Shown: positions 8,605 through 17,366, numbered from the stretch's first letter. The stretch: 64,000 nt of DNA from Shewanella jiangmenensis (GCF_018596335.1 NZ_JAHEPS010000002.1:682001-746000); one strand, 5' to 3'. Numbers and translations: made by a program. The notes: generated from the letters alone by a model not told the origin.

Positions 8605-9148
8605 CTTTTGTCAGGTATAGCTCGTGTATGGTGAGCAGTCGCTTGACGCCATCCAGCAGGTTACGGCAACTCAGGGTTGCGCCGCTGATGTTGGGCACAT
8701 CTTCATCGAGCTTGAACGGGTCTTTGAGGGTTTTGCCCTTGAAATTGGCGCGCCAGCTTTGCTCCCTGACTTCGCCGCCGTGGGTCTCGCGGTAGCTCAG
8801 CACTTCGATACCCAGCACTTCGCCGGTGGGGCTGATGGCGGTGGCATAGGTGATGTATTCATGCTTGCCAATCACGTCATCGACGATAAACCAGCCCAGA
8901 AACTCGCCATCCTTTTCGGCGCGCCAGATGGGTTGATTGCTCTGGCGTTGGCGGGTACCGGCGCGGGACTTGATGGCATCGCGGGCATCGTCGCTGAGCA
9001 GGGTCGGGCGCTCACTGAACTGATTGGCCTGGGCAAACAGCAGCTGCTGCGCCTGAGGGATGCTCAGGTAGTCGGTGGCGATTGCGGGGGCTGCGACAAG
9101 CGCCATCGGAATAAACCATAAGCTGTTGTTGAATAGAGATTCAGACAT
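8597..9148 (-). CDS. Periplasmic FMN-binding domain protein, ApbE substrate
   Basis: A 183-residue exported protein (signal peptide ending near ALVAAPAIA) with one FMN-binding domain. The flavinylation motif is clear: DVPNISGATLSCRNL, with the acceptor Thr at about residue 158. I use the ATG at 9148, 6 nt after GGGAGA; an ATG at 9154 touches the ribosome site. Translationally coupled to apbE. It should carry covalent FMN in the periplasm and accept electrons from the membrane protein made downstream. Substrate unknown; iron, organic acids or a membrane partner are possible. Confidence 0.85.
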   Translation of the reverse strand: MSESLFNNSLWFIPMALVAAPAIATDYLSIPQAQQLLFAQANQFSERPTLLSDDARDAIKSRAGTRQRQSNQPIWRAEKDGEFLGWFIVDDVIGKHEYITYATAISPTGEVLGIEVLSYRETHGGEVREQSWRANFKGKTLKDPFKLDEDVPNISGATLSCRNLLDGVKRLLTIHELYLTKDA

Positions 9149-9184
9149 CGTCATTCTCCCAAAAACTGAAAAGTCATGCTTTTG

Positions 9185-9209
9185 AAAGGGGCACAGTGCG
9201 TGCCCCTTT
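9185..9209. other. Intercistronic hairpin between the DUF6662 and FMN-binding genes
   Basis: A perfect 10-bp stem (AAAGGGGCAC / GTGCCCCTTT) with a 5-nt loop, just after the DUF6662 stop codon. It has no U-tract, so it more likely stabilises or partly attenuates the mRNA than fully terminates it. Confidence 0.6.
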
Positions 9210-9214
9210 GCGGA

Positions 9215-10111
9215 TCAGAAGTTGTAGGCAACCTTAAAGCGCCATTCCTGCTCGGTTTTCTCGATCAGGTGCAGGCTGGTGTCCTGGCCATCGAACTGCT
9301 CTCCGCCACCGGCGAGTTGTGGCAGCCAGGTGAGCGTCGCCCACCAGTTGGCGCTGCCGTAGTGGAGAGAGGGGCCGGCAAACCAGGACCAACGCTCCTG
9401 ACCCACTTCGGTCTCAAACTCGGTTTCGTAAAGCACTTCGGCGCTGACAAACCAGTTGGGCGCGAAGCGGTAACTGAGGCCCGTGCCAAACTTAAGCTCG
9501 ATTTCCATCTCAGGTTCGGTCGGCCAGTCAAAGTCTTCCGGCAGATTATCGATGGGCGCTCGCTTGGCATAGGTGCTTTCCACCGCCATGTTGCCAAGCC
9601 ATACCAGCTCGCCTTCGAGCAGGTATTTCTGGGTTTGCAGACCCACTTCCAGCGACAGGGTGTCCTTGTCGTAGCCCGAGTGCTTATCAATCCAGTCGTA
9701 ATCCAGCGACATGCTCATCTGCAGGCCGATATCGTCCTTGGCCGGGCTTAAGAACATGTAGGCCATGCCTGCTTCAATGCCGGAGGCCTTGAAGTCGATG
9801 TCTTTGGCGCCGGGCAGATAGCCGTCGACCGCGAGGCCAGAGGTATCCAGCGACATAAACTTGGCCGAAAACGACGAGGAGAACTTGTTGCTGAAGCCGT
9901 ATTCGAATTCGGTTTCAAAGTCGATGCCCTGATAACTGCCCTGGCTTTTGCCGTCACGCAGGGTGACTTTTTGGTACAGCTCCGATGCGCCCTGGGGCAG
10001 GGCTTCGGCACCTTTGAGGTAGCCGAACAGGTCTTCACCGGCAACGCCCTGCTGACTGAATACCGCCATCATTAGCGCAACGGCCGACAAGCCAAACTTT
10101 GCTTTGTTCAT
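9215..10111 (-). CDS. DUF6662 family putative outer-membrane beta-barrel protein
   Basis: A 298-residue exported protein. After the signal peptide (cleavage near GVAGED) come alternating aromatic strands and a C-terminal NF, typical of an outer-membrane barrel. Blocks such as LFGYLKGAEALPQG and LSYRFAPNWFVSAEVLYETE match proteins I recall as DUF6662. The function is unknown. First gene of the flavinylation operon, which suggests a barrel that admits or binds the substrate of the periplasmic reductase. Three ATGs are clustered; the one at 10111 has GGGA at the best distance. Confidence 0.7.
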   Translation of the reverse strand: MNKAKFGLSAVALMMAVFSQQGVAGEDLFGYLKGAEALPQGASELYQKVTLRDGKSQGSYQGIDFETEFEYGFSNKFSSSFSAKFMSLDTSGLAVDGYLPGAKDIDFKASGIEAGMAYMFLSPAKDDIGLQMSMSLDYDWIDKHSGYDKDTLSLEVGLQTQKYLLEGELVWLGNMAVESTYAKRAPIDNLPEDFDWPTEPEMEIELKFGTGLSYRFAPNWFVSAEVLYETEFETEVGQERWSWFAGPSLHYGSANWWATLTWLPQLAGGGEQFDGQDTSLHLIEKTEQEWRFKVAYNF

Positions 10112-10170
10112 CTTCATTCCCATCTTGATGTGTCATTCAAACGGCAGACATTCTAGGTGTTAAAAATACA

Positions 10171-10189
10171 AATAGGAATGGTTAGCATT
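10171..10189 (-). promoter_or_regulatory. Candidate Fur box at the DUF6662 promoter
   Basis: AATAGGAATGGTTAGCATT matches the TGA(G/T)AAT-N-ATT(A/C)TCA core at about 10 of 14 positions. It overlaps the expected -35 of a minus-strand promoter whose -10 is TAGAAT (10155-10150). A moderate match only. Confidence 0.4.
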
Positions 10190-10253
10190 TTGTTTTGTAG
10201 TGATTTCCAGGCTAAGGCATTGATCGGTAATTGAAAATAAATTTAATGTTATT

Positions 10254-11168
10254 TTAAGGTTTGAGAGCGCTTACCGCATGCTTGAGGGTGTCTCTCAGCC
10301 AGCGGTGGGCGGGCTGATTGTCCAGCCGCCTTGGCCAGACCATGTAAACCGGGATTGGGCGGCTTTTAAACGGGAAGGGTAACAGCTGTAGCTGCAACAT
10401 GGGGGCAAAGGACTGGGCGAGCCGAAGCGGGGCTATGCCGATGGCATCACTGCGGGAAATGCTGGCCATCATGCTGATTTCACTGCTGTTCTCACAGTAA
10501 ATGCGCCTTTCCGGCAAAGGCTCTTCACAGAATATTTCGCCAAGGCTCAAGCCGCGTCGGTTGAGGTTAAGGATACAGTGGCGTTCGGCTGCAAATTGCT
10601 CGGTGCTCAGGCTGCCGTTAAGCCTCGGATGGTCTTTGGCGGCGACGCAGACAAACTGCTCTTCAATCAGCAGCTGACTTTTCAGGTTGTTGCCTGCGGG
10701 AGGCAAGATGTCTATCACCATATCGGCGCTGCCACTGTAGAGCGCCTGATAGACATGTTCGGGATGGGAGGTCATGTCTTTAAAGACTATTCCCAATGCC
10801 AATCCGCTCAAAAGCGGCGCCAGTGCCGGTTGCAGGGTGTGGGACGCGGCCTCATAGGTGTAAACCGTAAACTGGCGGGTGCTGGTGTGCGGGTCAAACT
10901 GATTGAAAGCATCCAGTGACGCGGAAATATCGTCCATCGCATGGGATAAGCCCCGATACAGTTGATGGGCTGCCGCGGTGGGGGTAATGCCTCGTCCCGC
11001 TCTGACAAACAGCTCCTCGCCGATTTGCGACTTGAGACGCTGCACCGCATTGCTGACTGAGGATTGGGTCAATCCCAGCATATCCGCCGCCCGGGAAAAG
11101 GATTGTTGCTGATATACACACAGAAATACCCGAAGCAGGTTCAGGTCAAGTTTACTGAATTGTCCCAT
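10254..11168 (-). CDS. LysR-family transcriptional regulator
   Basis: A 304-residue LysR protein. The winged helix-turn-helix is at residues 8-65 (LDLNLLRVFLCVYQQQSFS, AADMLGLTQSSVSNAVQRL), followed by a periplasmic-binding-fold effector domain from about 95. It is on the same strand as the DUF6662 operon, 131 bp downstream, and as the alkyl sulfatase upstream. Its targets are unknown; the alkyl sulfatase is a reasonable guess. The ATG at 11168 has only a weak ribosome site. Confidence 0.85.
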   Translation of the reverse strand: MGQFSKLDLNLLRVFLCVYQQQSFSRAADMLGLTQSSVSNAVQRLKSQIGEELFVRAGRGITPTAAAHQLYRGLSHAMDDISASLDAFNQFDPHTSTRQFTVYTYEAASHTLQPALAPLLSGLALGIVFKDMTSHPEHVYQALYSGSADMVIDILPPAGNNLKSQLLIEEQFVCVAAKDHPRLNGSLSTEQFAAERHCILNLNRRGLSLGEIFCEEPLPERRIYCENSSEISMMASISRSDAIGIAPLRLAQSFAPMLQLQLLPFPFKSRPIPVYMVWPRRLDNQPAHRWLRDTLKHAVSALKP

Positions 11169-11225
11169 GGCAGACCCAATGGATGACCGATTGGCTAATA
11201 AGGTAACTTTATCTGCTTGAAAATC

Positions 11226-11251
11226 AAAGAGGCAGCCAGGGCTGCCTCTTG
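11226..11251 (-). terminator. Intrinsic terminator after the alkyl sulfatase gene
   Basis: Stem AGAGGCAGCC / GGCTGCCTCT followed on the minus strand by TTTGATTTT. It ends the alkyl sulfatase transcript before the LysR gene. Confidence 0.75.
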
Positions 11252-11308
11252 TCTTTGAAACCTGTCGCGGGGGCGGTTAAACCTTGCTCCCGTGCCGGGC
11301 TTCAGTGC

Positions 11309-13411
11309 TCAGTGCTGATGTCTGCGCCCCCAGTGCGTGTCGTCATGTTGTGGCTGGGCTTGGTAATAGATTTTCTGATTGGCATCGGCCTCGGCCTGAG
11401 TGGGCAGGGGCACGATTTCGAAGCGTGGGTCAAAGTCCACCATCAGGCTCTTTAGGGTATCGAGAAGCTGCACATCGCCTTCGTAGCTGGCTTTGCCGGC
11501 TTCAAACAGCTGCTTGAGTGATACCTTGCCAAGGTTCATGGCAATTGCATCCTGGTTGTTTAAGGTCACGGTCAGGTTAGCACCGGCCTTGGGTTTGTCG
11601 ACCTTGATGTTACTGAGGTTACCGTTGGCAAGCTCCACATAAATGGTCTCGTTGATATCCGGTAGCACCAGGTTTATCCCAAAGCTGTGCTTCTGAGCCT
11701 TCACCGAGTCAATCTTGATGGCCATGTAGTCCAGCAGGCTGGTGACAGGCATATTGGCTATCACATCGGCGGAGGCCGCTTTGATTTCGCCGCTCTGGAT
11801 GCCAATCCTCAGCTCCTGCGCGCCCGAGAGATACACATTGCGCCAGCCCGCACCTTCAGACTGATAACCTAATTGCTCATAAGTATCGGCCAGCAGGTTG
11901 CGTGCTTCCTTGTTTCCAGGCTCGGCAATCACTACCTTGTTCAGTGCGGTGGCAACAAAGTGGTATTCGCCCTGGCTGAAATCCTTCTTGGCCTTTTTCA
12001 GCACCGACTTTGCACCACCCATGTATTCAACGAACTTAGTTGCTTCTTCTCTGGTCGGCAGAGGGTTGAGGTTAGCCGGATTCATGTCGAAGTAACCCAG
12101 ATACATGTTGTACACGGCGCGGGCGTTGTGGCTGTAGGTGCCGTGGTAACCGTTGGTGTGCCAGGCCTGCTGGATGCTGTCGGGGATAACCTTTTGGATC
12201 TCCCAGCCTATGTCCTGCATCACTACACCAGAATTTGCCAGACGCAGTGACTGGTTATGGACAAAACCGTAGTTGTCCCGCTGCAGTTTCATATAAGACA
12301 GGATATTGTCGTTATCCCACACCGGGGCGCTGTGGGCGGTGAACAGAAATTCGGCTTCGCCGCCCCAGGCTTCAATCATCTGATTGATGGTTTTCGACCA
12401 CTTAAGGGCATCACGCACCTTGGCACCGCGCAGGGTGTAGATGTTGTGCATGCCGTGATACATCACCTCGGCTCCCCAAATAGCCCTTTTCGACGGGATA
12501 TAGGCCACGGCTTCGGACGGAGCCTCGGTGCCTGAGGCATCCATAAAGATGATGTCGAGGCCGTCGATAGTCAGTTTCTCAAACTTTTGCCCCTGGGCAT
12601 TGGTTTCGTAGTGGGGCATCACATAGGTGATTTGCCCCTTGGCCATACCATTGGACAGCGCCGCATCGACTATACCCGTGTTGCCCTGGGAGAGGGTATT
12701 GCCGTACTGATAGGAGACCCGCCGCGCCATGGCATTGCCGGCGAGAACGTTCTCATCCACCATTTCGGCGGTGATATTGTGCGAGCCGTACACCTTCACG
12801 CCGGGGAAGCGCTCGGCCACCGCCCGAGAGCCACCGAAGTGATCGCCGTGGGAATGTGAATAGACCATGGCCACCACCGGCTTATCGCCGCCGGGCAGGT
12901 GTTTCAGGGCAAAGTCGAGGGTTGCCTTGGCAGACTCATAGGTGGTAAGCGGGTCAAAGACTATCCAGCCATTATCGGTACGCACAAAGCTCATATTGGC
13001 AAGGTCGGTGCCACGCACCTGATAGATGCCGTCACGCACTTCATAGAGGCCGTAGGCCTCATTATTGAGCTGCGCTTGACGGTATAAAGAAGGATTGACC
13101 GTGTCCGGGGTCTCATCGCCGATAAATTCAAACTTATCGGCCAGCAGCGCGGCGGTGGCATCATCGAGTTTGGCGATGAGCTTGGCCCGGGTGTTATTGA
13201 AGGCTTCCTGATCGGCAAAGTTAAGACCGGCGGCGACGGCAGCATTATGAGCCTTTGTGGCTTCGGTGGCGGGTTTGCCCTGATAGGCAAAGCTGGTGGT
13301 CAGTGCGTGTTCATCCTGACCGGCGCCATGGCTGTCGCCTGCGCCCGCATAGCTTGGCGCTGCAGACAAGAGAGAGATAACGGCGACAGAGACGAGATTG
13401 AGTTTCAGCAT
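11309..13411 (-). CDS. SdsA-type alkyl sulfatase, metallo-beta-lactamase superfamily
   Basis: A secreted 700-residue hydrolase. After the signal peptide (to about residue 22, SYAGA) comes a metallo-beta-lactamase domain with the zinc motif HSHGDH at about residues 186-191, further ligand regions (EVMYHGMHN, TAHSAPVW), an alkyl-sulfatase dimerisation domain and a C-terminal sterol-carrier-like domain. This layout matches SdsA1 and BDS1-type enzymes, which release sulfate from primary alkyl sulfates such as SDS. The C-terminus is histidine-rich. The ATG at 13411 has AAGGAG; a longer frame from 13444 lacks one. Monocistronic, with a dyad operator candidate upstream. Confidence 0.92.
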   Translation of the reverse strand: MLKLNLVSVAVISLLSAAPSYAGAGDSHGAGQDEHALTTSFAYQGKPATEATKAHNAAVAAGLNFADQEAFNNTRAKLIAKLDDATAALLADKFEFIGDETPDTVNPSLYRQAQLNNEAYGLYEVRDGIYQVRGTDLANMSFVRTDNGWIVFDPLTTYESAKATLDFALKHLPGGDKPVVAMVYSHSHGDHFGGSRAVAERFPGVKVYGSHNITAEMVDENVLAGNAMARRVSYQYGNTLSQGNTGIVDAALSNGMAKGQITYVMPHYETNAQGQKFEKLTIDGLDIIFMDASGTEAPSEAVAYIPSKRAIWGAEVMYHGMHNIYTLRGAKVRDALKWSKTINQMIEAWGGEAEFLFTAHSAPVWDNDNILSYMKLQRDNYGFVHNQSLRLANSGVVMQDIGWEIQKVIPDSIQQAWHTNGYHGTYSHNARAVYNMYLGYFDMNPANLNPLPTREEATKFVEYMGGAKSVLKKAKKDFSQGEYHFVATALNKVVIAEPGNKEARNLLADTYEQLGYQSEGAGWRNVYLSGAQELRIGIQSGEIKAASADVIANMPVTSLLDYMAIKIDSVKAQKHSFGINLVLPDINETIYVELANGNLSNIKVDKPKAGANLTVTLNNQDAIAMNLGKVSLKQLFEAGKASYEGDVQLLDTLKSLMVDFDPRFEIVPLPTQAEADANQKIYYQAQPQHDDTHWGRRHQH

Positions 13412-13502
13412 GGTAGTGCTCCTTGATGGGTAGGCATTTGCCAATGCAGAAATATTAAAAAGCTCAATTATTCAGATAAATGCCGGGAGCTATATTTCAA
13501 AT

Positions 13503-13517
13503 ATTCACAGTGTGAAT
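13503..13517. promoter_or_regulatory. Perfect 15-bp dyad upstream of the alkyl sulfatase gene
   Basis: ATTCACAGTGTGAAT, 7-bp arms around one centre base, 92 bp upstream of the alkyl sulfatase start. It does not have the spacing of a CRP site. A regulator-binding site is likely but the protein is unknown. Confidence 0.45.
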
Positions 13518-13549
13518 GAATAAGGCACGCTGCTCGCCTTGCAGAAAAC

Positions 13550-13576
13550 AAAACGCCAGCGCGGGGCTGGCGTTTT
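13550..13576 (-). terminator. Intrinsic terminator after the DUF3634 gene
   Basis: Stem AAACGCCAGC / GCTGGCGTTT with a short GC-rich loop, followed on the minus strand by TTTTGTTTT. Confidence 0.8.
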
Positions 13577-13600
13577 GCTTTGAAACAGAAGCTTTGGGGA

Positions 13601-13945
13601 TCAGCCCGTCAGTCGGGAGTTATCGATTGATTTTTTATCATAGAGTTCAAACGGGAACTGATTACGCAGTCGCTGGGCAATCTCATCCGACACATTGGCA
13701 GAGATATGCAGCCGCACATCGCCCTGACGCTCGGCACGTATGGTGCAGGTCAGCTTTTCCGCCTTGGCGAGCTTGCGGCTTTCACGCTCAAATTTTTCCG
13801 GAATTTTACCGCTGTGGTTGGTTAGACGTCCGTCTTTAAAATGCATTTCAAACAGCGTCAGGCCTTTTTTTCCGCTGAAGATAAGACGGTAGATAAGGTA
13901 GAGTCCGATGGCAATGAACAGCAGTTTCAACAGGTTGGCAGTCAT
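13601..13945 (-). CDS. DUF3634 family small membrane-anchored protein
   Basis: A 114-residue protein with one N-terminal membrane helix (residues 4-24, LLKLLFIAIGLYLIYRLIF) and a basic cytoplasmic domain containing FEMHFKDGRL and HISANVSDEIAQRLRNQFPF. It matches the DUF3634 family of marine gammaproteobacteria, function unknown. AAAGGA precedes the ATG and the gene has its own terminator. Confidence 0.8.
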   Translation of the reverse strand: MTANLLKLLFIAIGLYLIYRLIFSGKKGLTLFEMHFKDGRLTNHSGKIPEKFERESRKLAKAEKLTCTIRAERQGDVRLHISANVSDEIAQRLRNQFPFELYDKKSIDNSRLTG

Positions 13946-14157
13946 AACAAATCCTTTGGCCGTTTTTCCTTAAGATACGCCTAAAGTGCGGCGCTGAAAA
14001 GTGAGATACCTCTCAGTAAATGCGCTTGAACAAATGGCCTATGGCAACTAAGGTTTTACAGGAAAGGGATTCAGTCACTCACTCTCTGTTATGAGCTGCT
14101 ACCATCTGTTACCAGTAGGATCGAGCCGTTCGGAGATAACCTGTTAAGGATAACGCC

Positions 14158-14340
14158 ATGCCACTTACCAACGCCCGCGACTGGTCACTGATGTGTGACA
14201 AACAAGCCAAACTGATGGAAAACATGCGCAGCCATTTTCCCGAGCGCCGCGAACCTTTGACCGAGCTCAGTCACCACTGGCGCGATTTAAAGCGTCAGCT
14301 CGATCAGGGCGGGATCCCGCGCATACTGCCGCACAAATAA
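14158..14340 (+). CDS. Small basic protein, 60 residues, unknown
   Basis: A good ribosome site (AAGGA, 8 nt before the ATG) and a position alone between two minus-strand genes support this as a real small gene. The product is charged and helical with several His and Arg residues (HFPERREPLTELSHHWRDLK) and has no signal or membrane segment. I do not recognise a family. It is followed by a tandem repeat and a bidirectional terminator. Confidence 0.5.
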   Translation: MPLTNARDWSLMCDKQAKLMENMRSHFPERREPLTELSHHWRDLKRQLDQGGIPRILPHK

Positions 14341-14362
14341 ACGCGGCGGCCAAGCACAGAAG

Positions 14363-14460
14363 GCAAAGCTCTGCGGGCAAAGCACCGTAGATAAAGCTGC
14401 TTAGACAAAGCGCCGTAGACAAAGCGATGTAAAAGCTCCGTAAAAAGCTCAAAAAAGCCC
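14363..14460 (+). repeat. Degenerate tandem repeat downstream of the 60-residue gene
   Basis: About seven units built on CAAAGCNCCGTAGA. The spacing shortens from 15 to about 11 bp towards the right. It lies between the stop codon of the small gene and its terminator, so it is transcribed in the 3' UTR. Confidence 0.75.
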
Positions 14461-14475
14461 CTTAAAAAATGCCAT

Positions 14476-14504
14476 AAAAAAACCGCCAGCAGAGGCGGTT
14501 TTTT
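14476..14504. terminator. Bidirectional intrinsic terminator
   Basis: Stem AACCGCC / GGCGGTT flanked by an A-tract and a T-tract, between the convergent 60-residue gene and the TorF-like gene. Confidence 0.85.
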
Positions 14505-14558
14505 ATGGTGCCGGAAGCGATGAAAACTCACTTAAGGCGTGCTTGGGAAGGGCTTGGT

Positions 14559-15323
14559 TTAGAAAGCGTAGCTTACGCTTGCCAGTACAGTGCCTTCGGT
14601 TTTACTTACACCGTCCTTAACTGCAAATTCTTCATTAATAGTTGAATCGAGCCAAGCTAAGGACAAACCTACTCCAAATACCTCGGTAGATACGCCGATG
14701 GAGTAGTCTGTGTAAGCGCCCATCCACTCATCAACAGCTTCTCCTGAATTGTACCCGCCATGCAGATCAAGGCTCCAGTTTTCAACAAACTCCCAGCTGT
14801 AATTGACTTCTAAGTAGTTGTAGTCAAGGCCTGAACCATAGTAATCATTGGTAAACCAATAAGCGGTTCTTACACCTTGGAAATCGAATCCGAAGGTTAC
14901 TTCAAAGTAATCTGCATCCAGATTGTCGCCTGGGTAATTGTAGCGATAGAGAGTTACATCCCAGCTCAGGTTTTCATTCACCTCATGATAATAACCCGCA
15001 TACACATCCAGCTCGAAGCTGGCGTCGACTTCATCACCTGCTTCGGTGCAGTCTTCCGAGTTATCTGAGTAAGTAGAGCAACCATCAAAATCAACATTAC
15101 TCGCCCAGGCTCCAACGAAAAAACCTGATTCCATTGAGTAGTCAATTCCGCCAGAAACCTGAAATTCACCGGCGGTCTGGGACACACCACGGAAACGGTA
15201 GTCGTTGGCAACGCCCACTTCACCACTCAATTCTCCGGCGTTGGCCAGAGGCGACAGCAGCGCACCTGTCAGAAGGATCCCGGTCAGCTGTGCAAGCTTG
15301 TTTTTATTGAAATATTTAGCCAC
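14559..15323 (-). CDS. TorF family putative outer-membrane porin
   Basis: A 254-residue exported beta-barrel. The signal peptide ends at LANAGE; GVANDYRFRGVSQT is the hallmark N-terminal strand of this family (TIGR02001-type), and the protein ends SYAF. The acidic, cysteine-containing loop near residues 80-95 is probably extracellular. The start codon is GTG at 15323 with GGAGA upstream. Being next to the polyamine island it could serve uptake of small amines or acids, but that is only positional. Confidence 0.8.
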   Translation of the reverse strand: MAKYFNKNKLAQLTGILLTGALLSPLANAGELSGEVGVANDYRFRGVSQTAGEFQVSGGIDYSMESGFFVGAWASNVDFDGCSTYSDNSEDCTEAGDEVDASFELDVYAGYYHEVNENLSWDVTLYRYNYPGDNLDADYFEVTFGFDFQGVRTAYWFTNDYYGSGLDYNYLEVNYSWEFVENWSLDLHGGYNSGEAVDEWMGAYTDYSIGVSTEVFGVGLSLAWLDSTINEEFAVKDGVSKTEGTVLASVSYAF

Positions 15324-15433
15324 GCTTGATTCTCCATTTTATTTTATGTTTGTTGGAATGGCGCTGGCGCGCCGCTCCACATGGGTTGCCAAACATCAGC
15401 GCAGTGCTGTGACCTCATGGCGGGTTTTACAGA

Positions 15434-15799
15434 TTATTTTTGCTCGAAAATGACATAGACTTTTTTACAGTTTTCAATCACTTCCCAGGTGCCTATAAAA
15501 CCGGCGGGGATAACAAACTTATCTCCGACTGCCACGGTCAGGCTATTGCCTTCGGTGTCGCAAATGATGCTGCACCCTTCAAGAATGTCACAATATTCGT
15601 GTTCAGTATAGTTGACATTCCATTTGCCGCCAGCACTTTGCCAAATTCCGACGTGGAATTGTCTGCAGCCGCTGGAGTAATGATTTGTCAGTATTTGCTG
15701 TGGGTTACCTTCGAGTCGTTTTTGCTCTGGCAAAAAGTAGTGTTCAGACTGACTCGCTGAGCTGGAAAAGTGTTGAATATCTTTAACCAAAATTGTCAT
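15434..15799 (-). CDS. Cupin-domain protein (DUF861-like)
   Basis: A 121-residue single cupin barrel. The segment YTEHEYCDILEGCSIICDTE and the later GDKFVIPAGFIGTWEV correspond to the two cupin motifs; the glycine-rich second half is typical of the DUF861 (Cupin_3) group. The enzymatic role is unknown. It follows the semialdehyde dehydrogenase gene in the same direction after a 50-bp gap with a hairpin. ATG 15799 has AAGGGAG 5 nt upstream. It may be an accessory protein of omega-amino-acid breakdown, by context. Confidence 0.75.
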   Translation of the reverse strand: MTILVKDIQHFSSSASQSEHYFLPEQKRLEGNPQQILTNHYSSGCRQFHVGIWQSAGGKWNVNYTEHEYCDILEGCSIICDTEGNSLTVAVGDKFVIPAGFIGTWEVIENCKKVYVIFEQK

Positions 15800-15825
15800 C
15801 TTCACTCCCTTGGATTTGGGATCTT

Positions 15826-15842
15826 GGGGCGCAGTGCGCCCC
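15826..15842. other. Intercistronic hairpin between mmsA and the cupin gene
   Basis: GGGGCGC-AGT-GCGCCCC, a 7-bp all-GC stem just after the dehydrogenase stop codon. No U-tract. Confidence 0.6.
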
Positions 15843-15849
15843 GTGGCTT

Positions 15850-17334
15850 TTACTTCATGGTTGGCATTACAAACTCAGCCGCGAGCTGCTTGCCCTGAGG
15901 CCAGCGGGCGGTAATCGCCTTGCGCTTGGTGTAAAAGCGCACGCCATCCGGGCCATGCATATGCAGCGGGCCAAACAGCGAGCGCTTCCAGCCGCCGAAG
16001 CTGTGGAATGCCATAGGCACTGGGATGGGCACGTTGACCCCGACCATGCCAACCTGAACGTGATGACAGAAGTGACGGGCCGCTTCGCCGCTTTGGGTGA
16101 AGATAGCGGTGCCGTTGCCAAACTCGTGGTCGTTGATGAGTTTCAGGGCGCTTGGATAATCAGCCACCCGCACTATGCTGAGCACTGGGCCGAAAATCTC
16201 TTCCTTATATATGCTCATTTCCGGCGTTACATGGTCAAACAGGCAGGCACCGAGGAAGTAGCCATTGGCATCGGCCTTCATGTTGCGACCATCGACCAAC
16301 AGTTTGGCGCCTTCGCGCACACCGGCATCCACATAGCCGCACACCTTGTCCAGATGCTGAGCTGAAATCAGCGGGCCCATTTCCATTTCGGTGTCGAGGC
16401 CGTTGCCGACCTTGAGCGCGGCAATCTTGGGCAGCAGCTTTTCGACCAGCGCATCACCGGCATCACCCACCGCCAGCACTACTGAAATTGCCATACAGCG
16501 CTCCCCGGCAGAGCCGTAGGCGGCGCCCATCAGCGCATTGACTGCCTGATCCAGATCCGCGTCCGGCATGACCAGCATGTGGTTCTTGGCGCCGCCGAGG
16601 GCCTGCACCCGCTTGCCGTGGGCCGACGCCGTGGCGTAGATGTACTCGGCAATCGGGGTAGAGCCTACGAAGCTCACCGCCTGAACGTCTTTGTGGGTCA
16701 ACAGGGTGTCCACGGCTTCTTTATCGCCGTTAACCACGTTGAACACGCCATCGGGCAGACCGGCTTCCTTGAGCAGCTCAGCAATACGCATCACAGAGCT
16801 TGGGTCTTTTTCAGATGGCTTCATGATGAAGGTGTTGCCGCAGGCAATCGCGATGGGGAACATCCACATAGGCACCATCACCGGGAAGTTAAAGGGTGCA
16901 ATACCGGCCACCACACCCAGCGCCTGGTTTACCGCCCAGGCATCCACGCCGGTACCGACCTGCGCCGTGTGCTCGCCCTTGAGCAGATGCGGAATACCGC
17001 AGGCAAATTCCACCACTTCGAGGCCACGGATAAGCTCGCCCTTGGCATCGTCCAGCACTTTGCCGTGCTCGCGGGTGATAAGCTCGGCCAGCTCATCCAG
17101 ATTGGCCTCAACCAGGGCCTTGAACTTAAACAGAATGCGGGCGCGGTTGAGCGGCGTCATCTGCGACCAGCTCTCGAACGCGGCCTTGGCAACACCAATG
17201 GCAGCGGCGACTTCATCGCTGCTGGCGAGGGAAACTTCGGCGCGCGCTTCACCGGTGGCGGGTTCAAATACTGATTGGGTACGGGCGCTTTTGGCTGTGT
17301 GCTGACCGTTTACAAAATGAGTAATGCTTTGCAT
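15850..17334 (-). CDS. mmsA: CoA-acylating (methyl)malonate-semialdehyde dehydrogenase
   Basis: A 494-residue NAD-dependent aldehyde dehydrogenase of the CoA-acylating class. The catalytic Cys lies in GSAGERCMAISV (about residue 283), and the C-terminal FGGWKRSLFGPLHMHGPDGV is specific to MmsA-type enzymes. They turn malonate semialdehyde into acetyl-CoA and CO2, or methylmalonate semialdehyde into propionyl-CoA. The aminotransferase gene 32 bp upstream makes malonate semialdehyde from beta-alanine, so that is the probable substrate. AAGGTAG precedes the ATG. Confidence 0.92.
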   Translation of the reverse strand: MQSITHFVNGQHTAKSARTQSVFEPATGEARAEVSLASSDEVAAAIGVAKAAFESWSQMTPLNRARILFKFKALVEANLDELAELITREHGKVLDDAKGELIRGLEVVEFACGIPHLLKGEHTAQVGTGVDAWAVNQALGVVAGIAPFNFPVMVPMWMFPIAIACGNTFIMKPSEKDPSSVMRIAELLKEAGLPDGVFNVVNGDKEAVDTLLTHKDVQAVSFVGSTPIAEYIYATASAHGKRVQALGGAKNHMLVMPDADLDQAVNALMGAAYGSAGERCMAISVVLAVGDAGDALVEKLLPKIAALKVGNGLDTEMEMGPLISAQHLDKVCGYVDAGVREGAKLLVDGRNMKADANGYFLGACLFDHVTPEMSIYKEEIFGPVLSIVRVADYPSALKLINDHEFGNGTAIFTQSGEAARHFCHHVQVGMVGVNVPIPVPMAFHSFGGWKRSLFGPLHMHGPDGVRFYTKRKAITARWPQGKQLAAEFVMPTMK

Positions 17335-17366
17335 GTTTATCTGGCTACCTTAAAAAAAGAAACGGA

